Assembly: GCA_964472295.1 (NCBI GenBank)
Contig: CAYYJQ010000005.1
Coordinates: forward strand, 1-64,000
DNA: 64,000 nucleotides
From: JAJRZX01 sp964472295
GTDB lineage: Bacteria; Desulfobacterota; GWC2-55-46; JADFVP01
Reading direction: 5' to 3'
Of the stretch, positions 8,775 through 17,535 are shown one piece after another. The translations under genes and the position numbers were made by a program. Each line of letters opens with the position of its first letter. Position 1 is the stretch's first letter. Under the pieces are notes generated by a model. It was given only the letters and a program-made list of their open reading frames with translations. It had not been told where the DNA came from and did not search any database.

Positions 8775-10223
8775 ATGCGAAAAAGCAGTATCCTCGTAGT
8801 AGATGACGACAGGTTTTTCAGGATACGCTGCTCTGACGTCCTGAAAGACGCCGGCTACTCGGTCCTCGCGGCAAGCAGCGGCGAAGAGGCCCTTGAACTC
8901 GTCACAAGAGAAGACATAGACGTTGTAATAACTGACCTCGTCATGCCTGGGCTCGACGGCCTTGATGTCCTAAACGGCGTTAGACGTCGAAATGCCCTCA
9001 TCGACGTTATCATGGTGACTGGCCACAGCACCATAGAGTCTGCTGTCTCGGCGCTTAAGAGCGGGGCCTTTGATTACATCACCAAGCCTGTCAATGACGA
9101 CGTTCTCCTGCACACCGTGAACTCCTGCCTTGAGAAAAAACAACTCCTTGAGGAGAACCAGGAGATGCGCCAGTCACTTAAACTCTTCGAGGTGAGCTGG
9201 GCCGTTAGCAGGACCCTTGAGCAGGACAGGCTCCATGAGGCCTCCCTCGACGCCATACTCCAGATAGTGCCCTCAGACGCCGGAACGCTTATAAGGTATG
9301 ACTGTGACAACAAACTCCTGAGGATAAAGGCGGTAAGAAACATGGATAAAAAAGGGGCCGCCTGTATCGCGCGCACCCTTGTCGCCCATTTTGGCGAAAA
9401 CATCAAGAACTCCCGCCAGATGACTGTAATAGGAGCCAGCGAGTTCAACGACGAGGAAAAGGAGGGGCTCGAAGGCTTCAAGGGCATACTCGTCGTGCCC
9501 ATAGTGGCCGCCAGCAAACCTACGGGCTTTCTCATCGTACTCAGAAAAGAGGGGGTAGAGGCCTGGGGCGCAAAGGAAAGAAAGCGCGCCTCTTTCGTGG
9601 CCGAGCATATATCCATTGCCTATGAGAACGCCCGAAAGTACGATGAGGCCCAGCAACTCATCTTTGTGGACAGCCTGACCAACCTCTACAATAGCAAGTA
9701 CCTCCATAAGATACTCGAAAAGGAACTCCAGCGCTCTTCAAGGCTGAACCTCCCGGTATCGCTCCTCTTCATAGACATAGACGACTTCAAGAAGGTAAAC
9801 GACACCAACGACCACCTTGTGGGGAGCAAGGCCCTTGTGGAGATGGGCGAGACCATAGTGCGGTGCGTACGCGAGGTGGATACAGTGGTGAGGTATGGCG
9901 GTGACGAGTACGTTGTAATACTTGTTGACGCGGGCTATGACCAGGCCCTGGTCATAGCCGAGAGGATAAGGGCAACAGTTGAAGATAACGCCTTTCAGCA
10001 CGACGAGGGCCTTGACATCAAACTGACTGTTTCCATAGGAATCGCCACCTACCCCATACACACACGGGACAGAAGACAACTTATAAAGATAGCGGATATG
10101 GCCATGTACAAGGCCAAGGACGCCGCAAAGAACTGCGTCTACCTTGCGCCGGTGCCAGATGTGGTGGAAGAGACCGGAGAGGAAATTACCGCCTCCCGCA
10201 GGCATGGAAGCGAACGCCCCTGA
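8775..10223 (+). CDS. Response regulator with REC, GAF-like and GGDEF domains (diguanylate cyclase)
   Basis: A 482-residue cytoplasmic signalling protein. The REC domain (about 4-120) has the acidic pocket DDD (10-12), phospho-acceptor Asp54 in VVITDLVMPG and Lys104. A GAF-like sensor region covers about 150-290. The GGDEF domain (about 305-470) has GGDEY at 375-379 instead of GGDEF, which is usually still active. RxxD lies five residues before it (366-369), the product-inhibition I-site. It should make cyclic-di-GMP when phosphorylated. I use ATG 8775 because upstream codons add only MQEILKGPSQ and begin at a poorly placed GTG. No cognate kinase is adjacent. It is one of four plus-strand genes and converges on rpoZ. 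Confidence 0.93.
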   Translation: MRKSSILVVDDDRFFRIRCSDVLKDAGYSVLAASSGEEALELVTREDIDVVITDLVMPGLDGLDVLNGVRRRNALIDVIMVTGHSTIESAVSALKSGAFDYITKPVNDDVLLHTVNSCLEKKQLLEENQEMRQSLKLFEVSWAVSRTLEQDRLHEASLDAILQIVPSDAGTLIRYDCDNKLLRIKAVRNMDKKGAACIARTLVAHFGENIKNSRQMTVIGASEFNDEEKEGLEGFKGILVVPIVAASKPTGFLIVLRKEGVEAWGAKERKRASFVAEHISIAYENARKYDEAQQLIFVDSLTNLYNSKYLHKILEKELQRSSRLNLPVSLLFIDIDDFKKVNDTNDHLVGSKALVEMGETIVRCVREVDTVVRYGGDEYVVILVDAGYDQALVIAERIRATVEDNAFQHDEGLDIKLTVSIGIATYPIHTRDRRQLIKIADMAMYKAKDAAKNCVYLAPVPDVVEETGEEITASRRHGSERP

Positions 10224-10295
10224 ATATGGGACAATAGATTGAGAGGGAACAATGTAAGCCTTATTCCCTTGAGGTCATGCCCCCGCCCCCCCTTT

Positions 10296-10526
10296 TCAGG
10301 CCCCTTCGGAGTCCTCAACGTCCCCTTCATCAGCCTTTTTCTCCTCGGCAAGAGTGACATAGCCCGCGGCGATCTCGCGCAGGGCCTCAACAATGGGCTT
10401 GTTGTCGCTCTCGACAAAGGGCCGGGCCCCGCGTATCAACTGCTTGGCGCGCTGGCTCGCAAGGTGAATAAGGGTGAAACGGGACGGCACCTTCTCGATA
10501 CAATCCTCAATAGTGACTCTGGCCAT
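10296..10526 (-). CDS. rpoZ: RNA polymerase omega subunit
   Basis: A 76-residue omega subunit, which assists assembly and stability of the RNA polymerase beta' subunit. The MARVTIEDCIEKVPSRFTL N-terminus and the ASQRAKQL segment with an EALREIAAGYV helix are typical. It follows yicC and gmk, the conserved yicC-gmk-rpoZ order. A repeat copy of about 110 bp separates it from gmk, and the start codon is only about 20 nt from that repeat. Confidence 0.95.
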   Translation of the reverse strand: MARVTIEDCIEKVPSRFTLIHLASQRAKQLIRGARPFVESDNKPIVEALREIAAGYVTLAEEKKADEGDVEDSEGA

Positions 10527-10545
10527 AAGACTACACTGCCTCCCA

Positions 10546-10654
10546 GTAAAAAAAAGTTTTCTGATTGGGTTGCGATGCCACCCTGTATTTTTTATTCATT
10601 ACTCATGATAGGCACACCTTTTCAAAAAGAAACCGCGGAAAAGGAAACCATTAT
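10546..10654 (+). repeat. 120-bp intergenic repeat element, copy 1
   Basis: Plus-orientation copy, 109 bp, with a degraded end hairpin. The inner block TGATTGGGTTGCGATG and the GATAGGCACACCTTTT block match copies at 18.9, 26.4 and 46.1 kb. The tail has decayed to GGAAACCATTAT. It splits the gmk-rpoZ gap. Confidence 0.75.
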
Positions 10655-10740
10655 CTATACACACCGCCTGCCACTAACCAGCGCCTTGACACGCAAAGTG
10701 CCAGGCACAATTATACCGATGAATCAAAAGATTTTCCACC

Positions 10741-11346
10741 CTATAATGGAAAAAATCCCTTTAACTTCTCCATGACGCGCGCTGTGCGGGCCTCCTCGGC
10801 CCGAATTATGGAAGATAGCGTCTCAAAGGCCGGGTCCACCTCTTTATTCATAATGATGTAATCATACTCAGGGGCATGACTTATCTCCTCCACGGCGGCG
10901 CGGACCCTGCGCTCTATTACCCCGGCGCTGTCCTTTCCGCGCGCCGAGAGCCTTTCCCTGCAGGCCTCTATGGACGGCGGGGCGATGAAGATATAAACCG
11001 CGCCCGCGAGGGTCCCCCGAAGGCTTGCCGCGCCCTGAACGTCTATCTCCAGTATGACATGCGCTCCACCCGCAAGAAGCCCCTCAAGGTCTTTTTTCCC
11101 AGTGCCGTACTGGTTTCCGTGTATCTGTGCGTGCTCAATGAAGGCGCCCGAGGACGCCATCCCGTTAAAGACCTCTTCTGTGACAAAGTGATAATCCACG
11201 CCATCCACGTCTCCCGGCCTTGGGGGGCGCGTGGTGTAGGATATGGAGTGCACCACGCCGGGTATCCTCTCAAGGGCCATCTTGTAGAGCGTGGTCTTTC
11301 CGGCCCCTGATGGGCCGGATATTATGAAGGGTATGCCTCTTGTCAT
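10741..11346 (-). CDS. gmk: Guanylate kinase
   Basis: A 201-residue guanylate kinase that phosphorylates GMP to GDP with ATP. The P-loop GPSGAGKTTL lies at about residues 10-19. The GMP-binding SYTTRPPRPGDVDGVDYHFV region and the EIDVQGA segment follow. Length is standard. It lies 12 nt after the yicC stop codon, consistent with co-transcription, and precedes rpoZ after a repeat insertion. Confidence 0.97.
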   Translation of the reverse strand: MTRGIPFIISGPSGAGKTTLYKMALERIPGVVHSISYTTRPPRPGDVDGVDYHFVTEEVFNGMASSGAFIEHAQIHGNQYGTGKKDLEGLLAGGAHVILEIDVQGAASLRGTLAGAVYIFIAPPSIEACRERLSARGKDSAGVIERRVRAAVEEISHAPEYDYIIMNKEVDPAFETLSSIIRAEEARTARVMEKLKGFFPL

Positions 11347-11358
11347 TCTATACTGCCT

Positions 11359-12231
11359 TTACACAAGGTTCTGGACCTGTTCCCGTATCTTCTCGAGTTC
11401 GCACTTCATGGAAACAATGGTCTGGCTTACGAAGGCGTCCTGGGCCTTTGAGGCAATGGTGTTGAGCTCGCGGAAGACCTCCTGCGCGAGAAAATCAAGA
11501 CGCTTTCCAAGGGGTTCGTCCTTGCCTGGGGCAAGATAACTCCCAAAGGCATCAAGGTGGCTCCCGAGGCGGACCATCTCTTCGGTGATGTCCGTACGCT
11601 CGGCAAAGACAGCAGTCTCGACAAGCACGGCGGGCTCGTTGAGGGCATCCCTTGAGAGACCCTTTATGCGCGAGGCTATGCGCTCCCTGTGAGCCTTTCT
11701 GACGCGCGGCAGGGCCTTTTCTATCTTTCCAAGCGATGTCTTTATGGTGCGAAGACGCTTTCTTATGTCTTTAACGAGGTTTTTTCCCTCTTTTTCACGC
11801 CACTTTGTTACGGCCTCAAGGGCGCGGCCAAGGCCGTCCCTCAGGCCCTTGAGAAGTGTCTTCTCGTCAACCGCCGGGGTCCTCTCGGTAAAGACGCCCC
11901 TCTGCCGCATGAGAAGGTCAAGGTCGACCTCGCCGCTCACATTGAGCGCCTTCTTGACCTCGCGCGCGGCCTCGAGATAAGCACGCGCCGCGTCCATGTC
12001 AAGGCGCTCTCTTCTCTCCACCGCCTCTGGCTGTATGGAGACCACCACAGAGCCCCGGGCAATGCGGTCTTTTATAATGACCCGCATCTCTGTCTCAAGG
12101 GAAGAGAAGGCCTCTGGAAGGCGCGTCTTTATATCAAGGTGACGGTGATTGAGGGTCTTTACCTCAATGGTAAAGTCCTCACCACCAGCACTGAAGACTG
12201 CCCTTCCAAACCCTGTCATGCTAAGCGGCAA
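11359..12231 (-). CDS. yicC: YicC family endoribonuclease-like protein
   Basis: A 290-residue YicC/YloC family protein. The N-terminal SMTGFGRA and VKTLNHRHLDIKTRLP motifs and the C-terminal GKRLDFLAQEVFRELNTIASKA block are diagnostic. Characterised family members are RNases linked to small-RNA turnover. I place the start at TTG 12231: this gives MPLSMTGFGRA, the usual family N-terminus, and GGAG lies 7 nt upstream. An ATG at 12219 is the alternative. The reading frame stays open further upstream only by running through an intergenic palindrome. It heads the yicC-gmk-(rpoZ) group. Confidence 0.92.
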   Translation of the reverse strand: MPLSMTGFGRAVFSAGGEDFTIEVKTLNHRHLDIKTRLPEAFSSLETEMRVIIKDRIARGSVVVSIQPEAVERRERLDMDAARAYLEAAREVKKALNVSGEVDLDLLMRQRGVFTERTPAVDEKTLLKGLRDGLGRALEAVTKWREKEGKNLVKDIRKRLRTIKTSLGKIEKALPRVRKAHRERIASRIKGLSRDALNEPAVLVETAVFAERTDITEEMVRLGSHLDAFGSYLAPGKDEPLGKRLDFLAQEVFRELNTIASKAQDAFVSQTIVSMKCELEKIREQVQNLV

Positions 12232-12252
12232 TGTGTAACTCCTCTGTCTTTT

Positions 12253-12512
12253 GATGGGTTTCGCTGACGCTCTACCCAACCTGCGAAAGTAAACTTTTCA
12301 CCTTCTTCTCATTGGTTTTCTTTGTCTTACTTTCTTTTTTCTAAAAGAAAGTAAGGTCTTTTAATATGCGGCCAGAGGCCGCTTCTCTCTCTTCTGTTTC
12401 TGTCTTTTTGGTGGGCAGTGCCCACCCTTCTTCTTTCTCTTTTTGACGGGCAAAACCCGCCCACAACCCCTTCTTTTCTTCTTTCTTCTTCAGGCGGGCG
12501 GAAGCCCGTCTG
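12253..12512. repeat. Mosaic of six palindromic repeats upstream of yicC
   Basis: In order: a GATGGGT...ACCCAAC palindrome (12253-12282), a short hairpin element with its TTGGTTTTCTTTG side (12312-12355), GCGGCC AGA GGCCGC (12368-12382), GTGGGCAGTGCCCAC (12411-12425), an ACGGGC...GCCCGC type (12446-12462) and CAGGCGGGC...GCCCGTCTG (12491-12512). The gap 12232-12527 holds essentially nothing else. Confidence 0.85.
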
Positions 12513-12527
12513 AAGGCCTTCATTTTT

Positions 12528-13562
12528 CTATCTTTTCCTACCCCGCGCCTTGAGGGGGTTTTTGCTCATATCCAGCGCCGTGACGACTGCCTTGAAGAGT
12601 TCTTCTGTTGTTAGTGTCGCGGTGCCGAGTTTGCCCACCACCACTCCAGCGGCAAAGTTGGCCAGGACAGCGGCCTCCCTGAAGTTTGCCCCCGCGGCAA
12701 GGGACATTGCCAGCACACCTACCACCGTGTCTCCGGCGCCGCTTACGTCATATACCTCTTTAGCCACCGTGGGTATATGGGTCTCGGAGTTGTTCTCAAA
12801 GAGGCTCATGCCCTGCTCTCCCCGTGTTATGAGGAGGGCCTTTGAGGCGAGCCTTTCCTTGAGCAAACGGCCTGCCTTCCTGAGCGTTCTATCGTCGCGT
12901 ATCTCCATGCCAGCACCAAGCGAGGCCTCGAGGTTGTTTGGCGTTACGATGTCAGCTCCTCTGTAAAAATCAAGGTGACCCACCTTGGGGTCCACCACAA
13001 GGGGCCTGCCCTTCTTCGAGCAGAGGGCCACTGTCTTTTTCATGAGGCCCCCGGAGACAAGGCCCTTGGCATAGTCTGATACAACGACTACGTCCGCCGC
13101 GGCCACGGTCTTTCTTATATTGGAGATGACCTCTCTTGTGACCGCGGCCTTTATGCCGTCGCTCTTCTCGCGGTCATAGCGCACTACCTGCTGGTGGTGT
13201 GCGATTATCCTCGTCTTGGTGGTTGTGGGCCTCGTGGGGTCTTGCACAATGCCCCCGGCGGGTATGGACTTTTTTTTGAGTGCCCGGAGAAAACGCCTGC
13301 CATCATCGTCCTTGCCGATGACTCCGGTAATGGATACGGCCCCGCCAAGGCTACGGATGTTATGGGCCACATTGGCCGCGCCGCCGAGCATGAGGTCTTC
13401 CCGCTCCACCTCCACCACGGGCACAGGGGCCTCGGGGGAGATGCGGCGCACCTTGCCCCAGAGAAAATGGTCCATGATGAGGTCGCCTATGACAAAGACC
13501 CTCACCCCGGGAAAGGCGCTGATAATCTCCCGCGCACGCTCTATGGTTATGTACCTCTGCAA
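12528..13562 (-). CDS. hldA: D-glycero-beta-D-manno-heptose-7-phosphate kinase (HldA type)
   Basis: A 344-residue PfkB/ribokinase-family kinase matching the kinase half of HldE/RfaE. Seen are GGAANVAHNIRSLGG (about 58-72) and the catalytic VSGAGDTVVGVLA (about 274-286). It would phosphorylate heptose-7-phosphate to the 1,7-bisphosphate for ADP-heptose synthesis. The C-terminal ADP-heptose synthase domain of bifunctional HldE (usually about 470 residues) is absent, so a separate HldC-type enzyme is expected elsewhere. The start is a TTG, supported by an excellent AAGGAGGGAG ribosome-binding site about 6 nt upstream. gmhB, the next enzyme of the pathway, lies at 34.6-35.2 kb. Confidence 0.93.
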   Translation of the reverse strand: MQRYITIERAREIISAFPGVRVFVIGDLIMDHFLWGKVRRISPEAPVPVVEVEREDLMLGGAANVAHNIRSLGGAVSITGVIGKDDDGRRFLRALKKKSIPAGGIVQDPTRPTTTKTRIIAHHQQVVRYDREKSDGIKAAVTREVISNIRKTVAAADVVVVSDYAKGLVSGGLMKKTVALCSKKGRPLVVDPKVGHLDFYRGADIVTPNNLEASLGAGMEIRDDRTLRKAGRLLKERLASKALLITRGEQGMSLFENNSETHIPTVAKEVYDVSGAGDTVVGVLAMSLAAGANFREAAVLANFAAGVVVGKLGTATLTTEELFKAVVTALDMSKNPLKARGRKR

Positions 13563-13601
13563 GGACTCCCTCCTTTAAGGACAGAAAAGAGAAAAAGACT
13601 T

Positions 13602-13720
13602 CCTTACTTTCTTTTGGAAAAAAGAATTTTTTATCGCCTTGCCTTGTCCCTTTTGTCATAGGGAGAAGGTGCTTGATACAACTACCAAACACAAAACAGG
13701 ATAGGGCAAAGAAAACCAAT
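13602..13720 (+). repeat. 120-bp intergenic repeat element, copy 2
   Basis: Plus-orientation copy, 119 bp, starting at the ACTTTCTTTT hairpin (13606 on) and ending at CAAAGAAAACCAAT (13707-13720). Its middle (GCCTTGCCTTGTCCC ... CAAAACAGGATAGGG) is close to the copy at 55.0 kb and unlike the others, so it defines a subfamily. Confidence 0.8.
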
Positions 13721-13762
13721 TATTGCACGGGCACCAAAAACCCCGGCAAAGGCCACTTGCAG

Positions 13763-13813
13763 GATGGGTGGTGCATAGCGAAACCCGTCAATGTGGGGTG
13801 GGCACTGCCCGCC
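13763..13813. repeat. Partial GGGT...ACCC palindrome plus GTGGGC palindrome
   Basis: A decayed GATGGGTGGTGCATAGCG...ACCCGTC palindrome (13763-13790) and a GGTGGGCACTGCCCGCC copy (about 13797-13813) lie between the copy-2 element and the downstream end of the WaaG-like gene. Confidence 0.6.
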
Positions 13814-13831
13814 ATTCCTCTTTTGCCGGCC

Positions 13832-14971
13832 TTAGCCCCGCCCGCCTTGCCCGGCGGCGCAGACCTCGTCAACTACTTGCAAGAATTCTTCCACGTTCTT
13901 CTCCATTGTAAGAGAAGCCGCTGTCTTTCTGGCCGCGCTTCCGGCGGCGCGGGCCTTTTTTGTATCCAGAAAGGGCCTTATGCGCCGGGCAAGTTCCGCG
14001 TCGTCCATGGGGTCTTCCACAACGGCCCCGGAGACGTTGTCTTCAATTACCTCGCTGACGCCGTTCACGCGCGAGGTGACCACCGGAAGCCCGGCGGCCA
14101 TGGCCTCGATGCAGGCGTTGCTAAAGGGCTCGTATATGGTAGGCAGGACAAATACGTCGCCGAGGGGGTAGTAATCCGCGGCCCCCTTTACGGGCCCCAT
14201 GAAGATTACCCTTGCCTCCACGCCGAGCCTCTCCGCCTCTTTTTCGTATGGCCCGGTCCTGCCCTTGCCTATCACGACGAGCCGTGTCCCCTGGGGAAGG
14301 TGCTGGAGCGCCCTCATGAGGTACTTGAGCCCCTTTCTCTCAAAACCCGAGCCCACGAAGAGAAGGACCTTTTCTCCGGGGCTGATACCGAGTTTTTCGC
14401 GGAGCCTCTTTCGCTCCGCGCCGCGTTTTCGTGCGCCTCTCTCAAGGGGCCTGACCCCGTTGTATATAACACAGATGTCCTCTTGCCGCAATCCGTAAAG
14501 TCTTGTGATTTCGTCCCTGCCGCGCCTTGAGTTGGCTACAACCCTCTTAAGGCGCGGGTCTCTGAAGAGCCGCTTTTCAAGGTACAGAAGCACGCGGTGC
14601 TTTGGGCTGAGGTAGATGGTGAGCCGCTTAAAGGGGCCGATAGAGGCGGCCCGCCGCCTCAGCCACTCCCTGTGACAGCCGTCTCCGGCGCGGTAGATGT
14701 CCTGCGAGAAGGTCCTCTCAAAACTTATTACAACATCCGGCCTGTCCTCTTCCACGGCCTTTTTCGCCTCCATGGCAAAGAAGAGGGGCCGCATAAAAGA
14801 AGGCCCCCTCGTCCTTACGCGCCTGAGGGTAACTCCCTTTTCTTCGGGCCACTCCGCTGAGTAGACGATCACGCTGTGTCCCCTCGCCGCAAGGCCCTTT
14901 ATGAACCTTCCCATGAAGACCTCGGCCCCGCCAAAGGGGTTATAGCGCGCGCGTATTATCCCTATTCTCAT
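13832..14971 (-). CDS. WaaG-like LPS core glycosyltransferase (GT4)
   Basis: A 379-residue GT-B fold transferase of family GT4. The N-terminal Rossmann domain has FGGAEVFMGRFIKGL. A YRAGDGCHREWL segment (about residue 93) is characteristic of LPS core glucosyltransferase I (WaaG/RfaG). The nucleotide-sugar site has GSGFERKGLKYLMRAL and the E-x7-E motif EPFSNACIEAMAAG. It likely transfers a hexose onto inner-core heptose at the cytoplasmic membrane face. Its start overlaps the upstream GT9 stop by 4 nt (ATGA), indicating translational coupling. The exact sugar cannot be read from sequence. Confidence 0.85.
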   Translation of the reverse strand: MRIGIIRARYNPFGGAEVFMGRFIKGLAARGHSVIVYSAEWPEEKGVTLRRVRTRGPSFMRPLFFAMEAKKAVEEDRPDVVISFERTFSQDIYRAGDGCHREWLRRRAASIGPFKRLTIYLSPKHRVLLYLEKRLFRDPRLKRVVANSRRGRDEITRLYGLRQEDICVIYNGVRPLERGARKRGAERKRLREKLGISPGEKVLLFVGSGFERKGLKYLMRALQHLPQGTRLVVIGKGRTGPYEKEAERLGVEARVIFMGPVKGAADYYPLGDVFVLPTIYEPFSNACIEAMAAGLPVVTSRVNGVSEVIEDNVSGAVVEDPMDDAELARRIRPFLDTKKARAAGSAARKTAASLTMEKNVEEFLQVVDEVCAAGQGGRG

Positions 14972-16035
14972 AAGCGCCCCTCTCTTGTGAAGAGATCTTT
15001 AAAGGCACGGAACGCCTCGTCCGGGCTTACGTCAGCGGCCTTTGAGGACGGCGCCTTTAGTATCCTATGCTCCACTCCCCAGGGGGCCCAGCGCGCCGGG
15101 TCAGTGGAGCCCCATATGGTGAGCACTGGCAGGCCGAGCCCTGCGGCAAGGTGCATGGCCCCGCCGTCAAGACAGACCACGAGGCGCGTAAGGCTCAGCG
15201 CGGCGATGAGCTCAGAGAGCGTAGTGGTCCTGAACAAGAGAGGGCGCGGCGTTATTGCGCCTGCGAGCCTCCCGGCCACTTCATCGTCTCCCGGGTGCAG
15301 GGGGTTATCCATTGCCCCGGGTGACCAGAGAATAAGGGGGCGTATGGTGAATACGCCTCTGATGCGCTCTATGAGTTTTATGAAGGAGGCGATGGGCCAA
15401 CGGTTCTCCGGCCTTCTTGAACTTATATGAAAGGCTACGAGGGGAGCCTCTCGTCCCGTAGACCCTCTTTCCTCTTCAAGCGCCTTTTTCACCCTCCGAA
15501 GCGTTACATCGTCGGGAGAAACAGAGAGCGCGGGAGGCGGCGCGGTGATGCCAAGGGGCGAGAGGAGGGCCATTACGGCCTCTACCTCGTGCATGGGCCG
15601 TGCAGGGGCTTGAATGGGAATGGTATAATATACCTTACGTCCCTTTGTGTCTCCGTTGACATAACCTATCCTCTCACTTGCCCCGGTCATGAAGACGTAA
15701 CGGGCAAGACGCGGCGAGTACGATGATGAACAACCAATGGCAAGGTCAAATTTTCCCGCGCGGATGCGGCGCATTAGCACGGCGTTAGATGCGATGACCC
15801 TCAGGCGGCTCTTGTCCCCACGGTGCTTTTCTTTCTCGTATATAAAGACCTCGTTAACGTCCCTGTTGCCCGCGAGCACACCGGCGTTGTAGGAATTTAC
15901 GAGCACGGCAATCTTTGCCCCGGGAAAGGCGGCTCGCGCGGCGGATATGGCCGGCGTGGTGCATACGAGGTCGCCGATGTTGTCGCGCCGGATAAAGAGT
16001 ATACTCGCTGGTTTTATGGGTTCAGGTTTTGTCAT
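14968..16035 (-). CDS. GT9 heptosyltransferase family protein (paralog A)
   Basis: A 355-residue GT9 protein. It begins with the family signature ASILFIRRDNIGDLVCTTPAI. The C-terminal half has LVAFHISSRRPENRWP and the donor-site DGGAMHLAAGLGLPVLTIWG. GT9 enzymes transfer heptose from ADP-heptose to LPS inner core. This is the only one of the six GT9 proteins here without the Cys-rich C-terminal tail. I use ATG 16035; a TTG three codons upstream is possible. It overlaps the WaaG-like gene by 4 nt. Confidence 0.88.
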   Translation of the reverse strand: MTKPEPIKPASILFIRRDNIGDLVCTTPAISAARAAFPGAKIAVLVNSYNAGVLAGNRDVNEVFIYEKEKHRGDKSRLRVIASNAVLMRRIRAGKFDLAIGCSSSYSPRLARYVFMTGASERIGYVNGDTKGRKVYYTIPIQAPARPMHEVEAVMALLSPLGITAPPPALSVSPDDVTLRRVKKALEEERGSTGREAPLVAFHISSRRPENRWPIASFIKLIERIRGVFTIRPLILWSPGAMDNPLHPGDDEVAGRLAGAITPRPLLFRTTTLSELIAALSLTRLVVCLDGGAMHLAAGLGLPVLTIWGSTDPARWAPWGVEHRILKAPSSKAADVSPDEAFRAFKDLFTREGRL

Positions 16036-16047
16036 TTTTTTCAATAT

Positions 16048-16244
16048 GCGGGCAAGGCCCGCCCTTTAACCTTTTAATTTGTTGGGTTTCGCTTCGCTCT
16101 ACCCAACCTTACCTTTCTTCTCTACTGGTTTTCTTTGTCTTACTTTCTTTTTTCGAAAAGAAAGTAAGGAAATCTTCTCTTTTTTTGGTGGGCAGTGCCC
16201 ACCCTACCTGTCTACCTATCTTTTGGCGGGCGCGGGCCGCGGCC
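16048..16244. repeat. Mosaic of palindromic repeats
   Basis: In order: GCGGGCAAGGCCCGC (16048-16062), GTTGGGT...ACCCAAC (16081-16108), short hairpin element (about 16126-16168, perfect CTTACTTTCTTTT / AAAAGAAAGTAAG arms), GTGGGCAGTGCCCAC (16188-16202) and GGCGGGCGCGGGCCGC (16225-16240). It fills the gap between the WaaL-like gene and GT9 paralog A. Confidence 0.85.
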
Positions 16245-16263
16245 TCCTTTTTTTTCCTGTATT

Positions 16264-17535
16264 TTACACCCTTTGTCTCTTTGTTTCATCATGGAGCACC
16301 ACGCATATTGCCACAAAGGTCATCATGAGGACCCCGGCGGTTTCTTCCCAGAGGCTCCAGGCGATATTAACGAGTATGTATGATACGAGTACCCCTGTGG
16401 CCCCGGAGCGCAGGAAGGCCGCGGCCCCTTCGTGGCCGCCTGCCTTGACCTTTGTAGTTGGAGGCGGAAGGGGGAGTATCTTCATGAAGACCGCTGCCCA
16501 GAAGATGAGAAATGCAGAAAGTCCCGCGAGTCCTCCCTCGAAGAGTATCTGGAGTATGAGGTTGTGCGGGGTGGTTGAGCCGTAGTAGCGGGTGGCGAAG
16601 AACTCATAGGTAGCGGGTTTTTCCCTGTCCCATCTCTCAAGAAAGCCGTCCTTGCGGGCCACGGTTGCCATTTTTTTCCAGCCGTATCCATAGCCTGTAA
16701 TGGGGCGTTCCCTTATCATGTCCATGACCCCGGACCAGATTGCGAACCTGCCGTTCCAGCCCGAGGAGGCGTTGGTTGTGTATGTGCCGGGCGTGACGAG
16801 GGTCCTGTACCGGGAGAACATATCGGGTTTTACTCCCATGAGGACCGCGCCGATGACGAGGGAGACCACGAGGCCGTAGACAAGGGTCCTGTAGCGCCGG
16901 GCAAGGATGGCCGCGAGTATGAGCGCAACGGCAATGGCGGCTGTCTGCCCCCTGTGGTTATCGAGGACGCAGAGGACAAACTCTATTACAAGGACCAGGA
17001 CAAGGGTCCACCTGAGGCTGGCCCTGATGCGTGCGGAGTATAAAAAACCGGCGAGCAGGGGGATGTAAAAGGTTCCGTGCAGGGAGTAACCGCTGGCGAA
17101 TTTTTTGTCCGCGTGCTCTATCCAGTTGAGGAGCGCGGAAGGGCTGTTGAAGGCAAGGACCAGCGCTGTAAGGATGGCGAAACTTGCAAAGAGCGTGTAA
17201 AAGAGTCCGCGCAGGTCGTCAAAGGAGCGGTACTCGCTTTGTATGACAAAGAATACCACGGCCTGGTAGACGAGGTTTTTTCGTATGAAGTCGAGGCTTT
17301 CTCCGGGGTAGGGGCCAATGAGCGAGGTAAGGATGGCCACCACGAAGAGGAGGCAGAAGGCCTGCACCGTGCGGTCGCGGAGGTTTATCCGCGCGTCTTT
17401 TCGTATGACCTTGATGATAAAGATGATGAGCATTATCACAAAGGCCGTATCCCTTGGCGCCGGCACGTGTGGGAAGGGGAGGAGTAAGATGTATATGAGG
17501 AGGAGCGGCCTTATGAGGGCATAAATTTTTTTCAT
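16264..17535 (-). CDS. O-antigen ligase / polymerase family membrane protein (WaaL-like)
   Basis: A 423-residue polytopic membrane protein with about ten hydrophobic segments and one large loop. The loop (about residues 265-330) contains ITGYGYGWKK and the GSTTPHNLILQILFEGGL stretch, the PxxHN-type motif of the Wzy_C (O-antigen ligase) family. These enzymes act at the periplasmic face, ligating lipid-linked polysaccharide to the LPS core or polymerising it. Its ATG overlaps the stop of GT9 paralog B by 4 nt, so the two are translationally coupled. Ligase and polymerase cannot be separated without homologs; ligase is favoured by the core-gene context. Confidence 0.85.
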   Translation of the reverse strand: MKKIYALIRPLLLIYILLLPFPHVPAPRDTAFVIMLIIFIIKVIRKDARINLRDRTVQAFCLLFVVAILTSLIGPYPGESLDFIRKNLVYQAVVFFVIQSEYRSFDDLRGLFYTLFASFAILTALVLAFNSPSALLNWIEHADKKFASGYSLHGTFYIPLLAGFLYSARIRASLRWTLVLVLVIEFVLCVLDNHRGQTAAIAVALILAAILARRYRTLVYGLVVSLVIGAVLMGVKPDMFSRYRTLVTPGTYTTNASSGWNGRFAIWSGVMDMIRERPITGYGYGWKKMATVARKDGFLERWDREKPATYEFFATRYYGSTTPHNLILQILFEGGLAGLSAFLIFWAAVFMKILPLPPPTTKVKAGGHEGAAAFLRSGATGVLVSYILVNIAWSLWEETAGVLMMTFVAICVVLHDETKRQRV

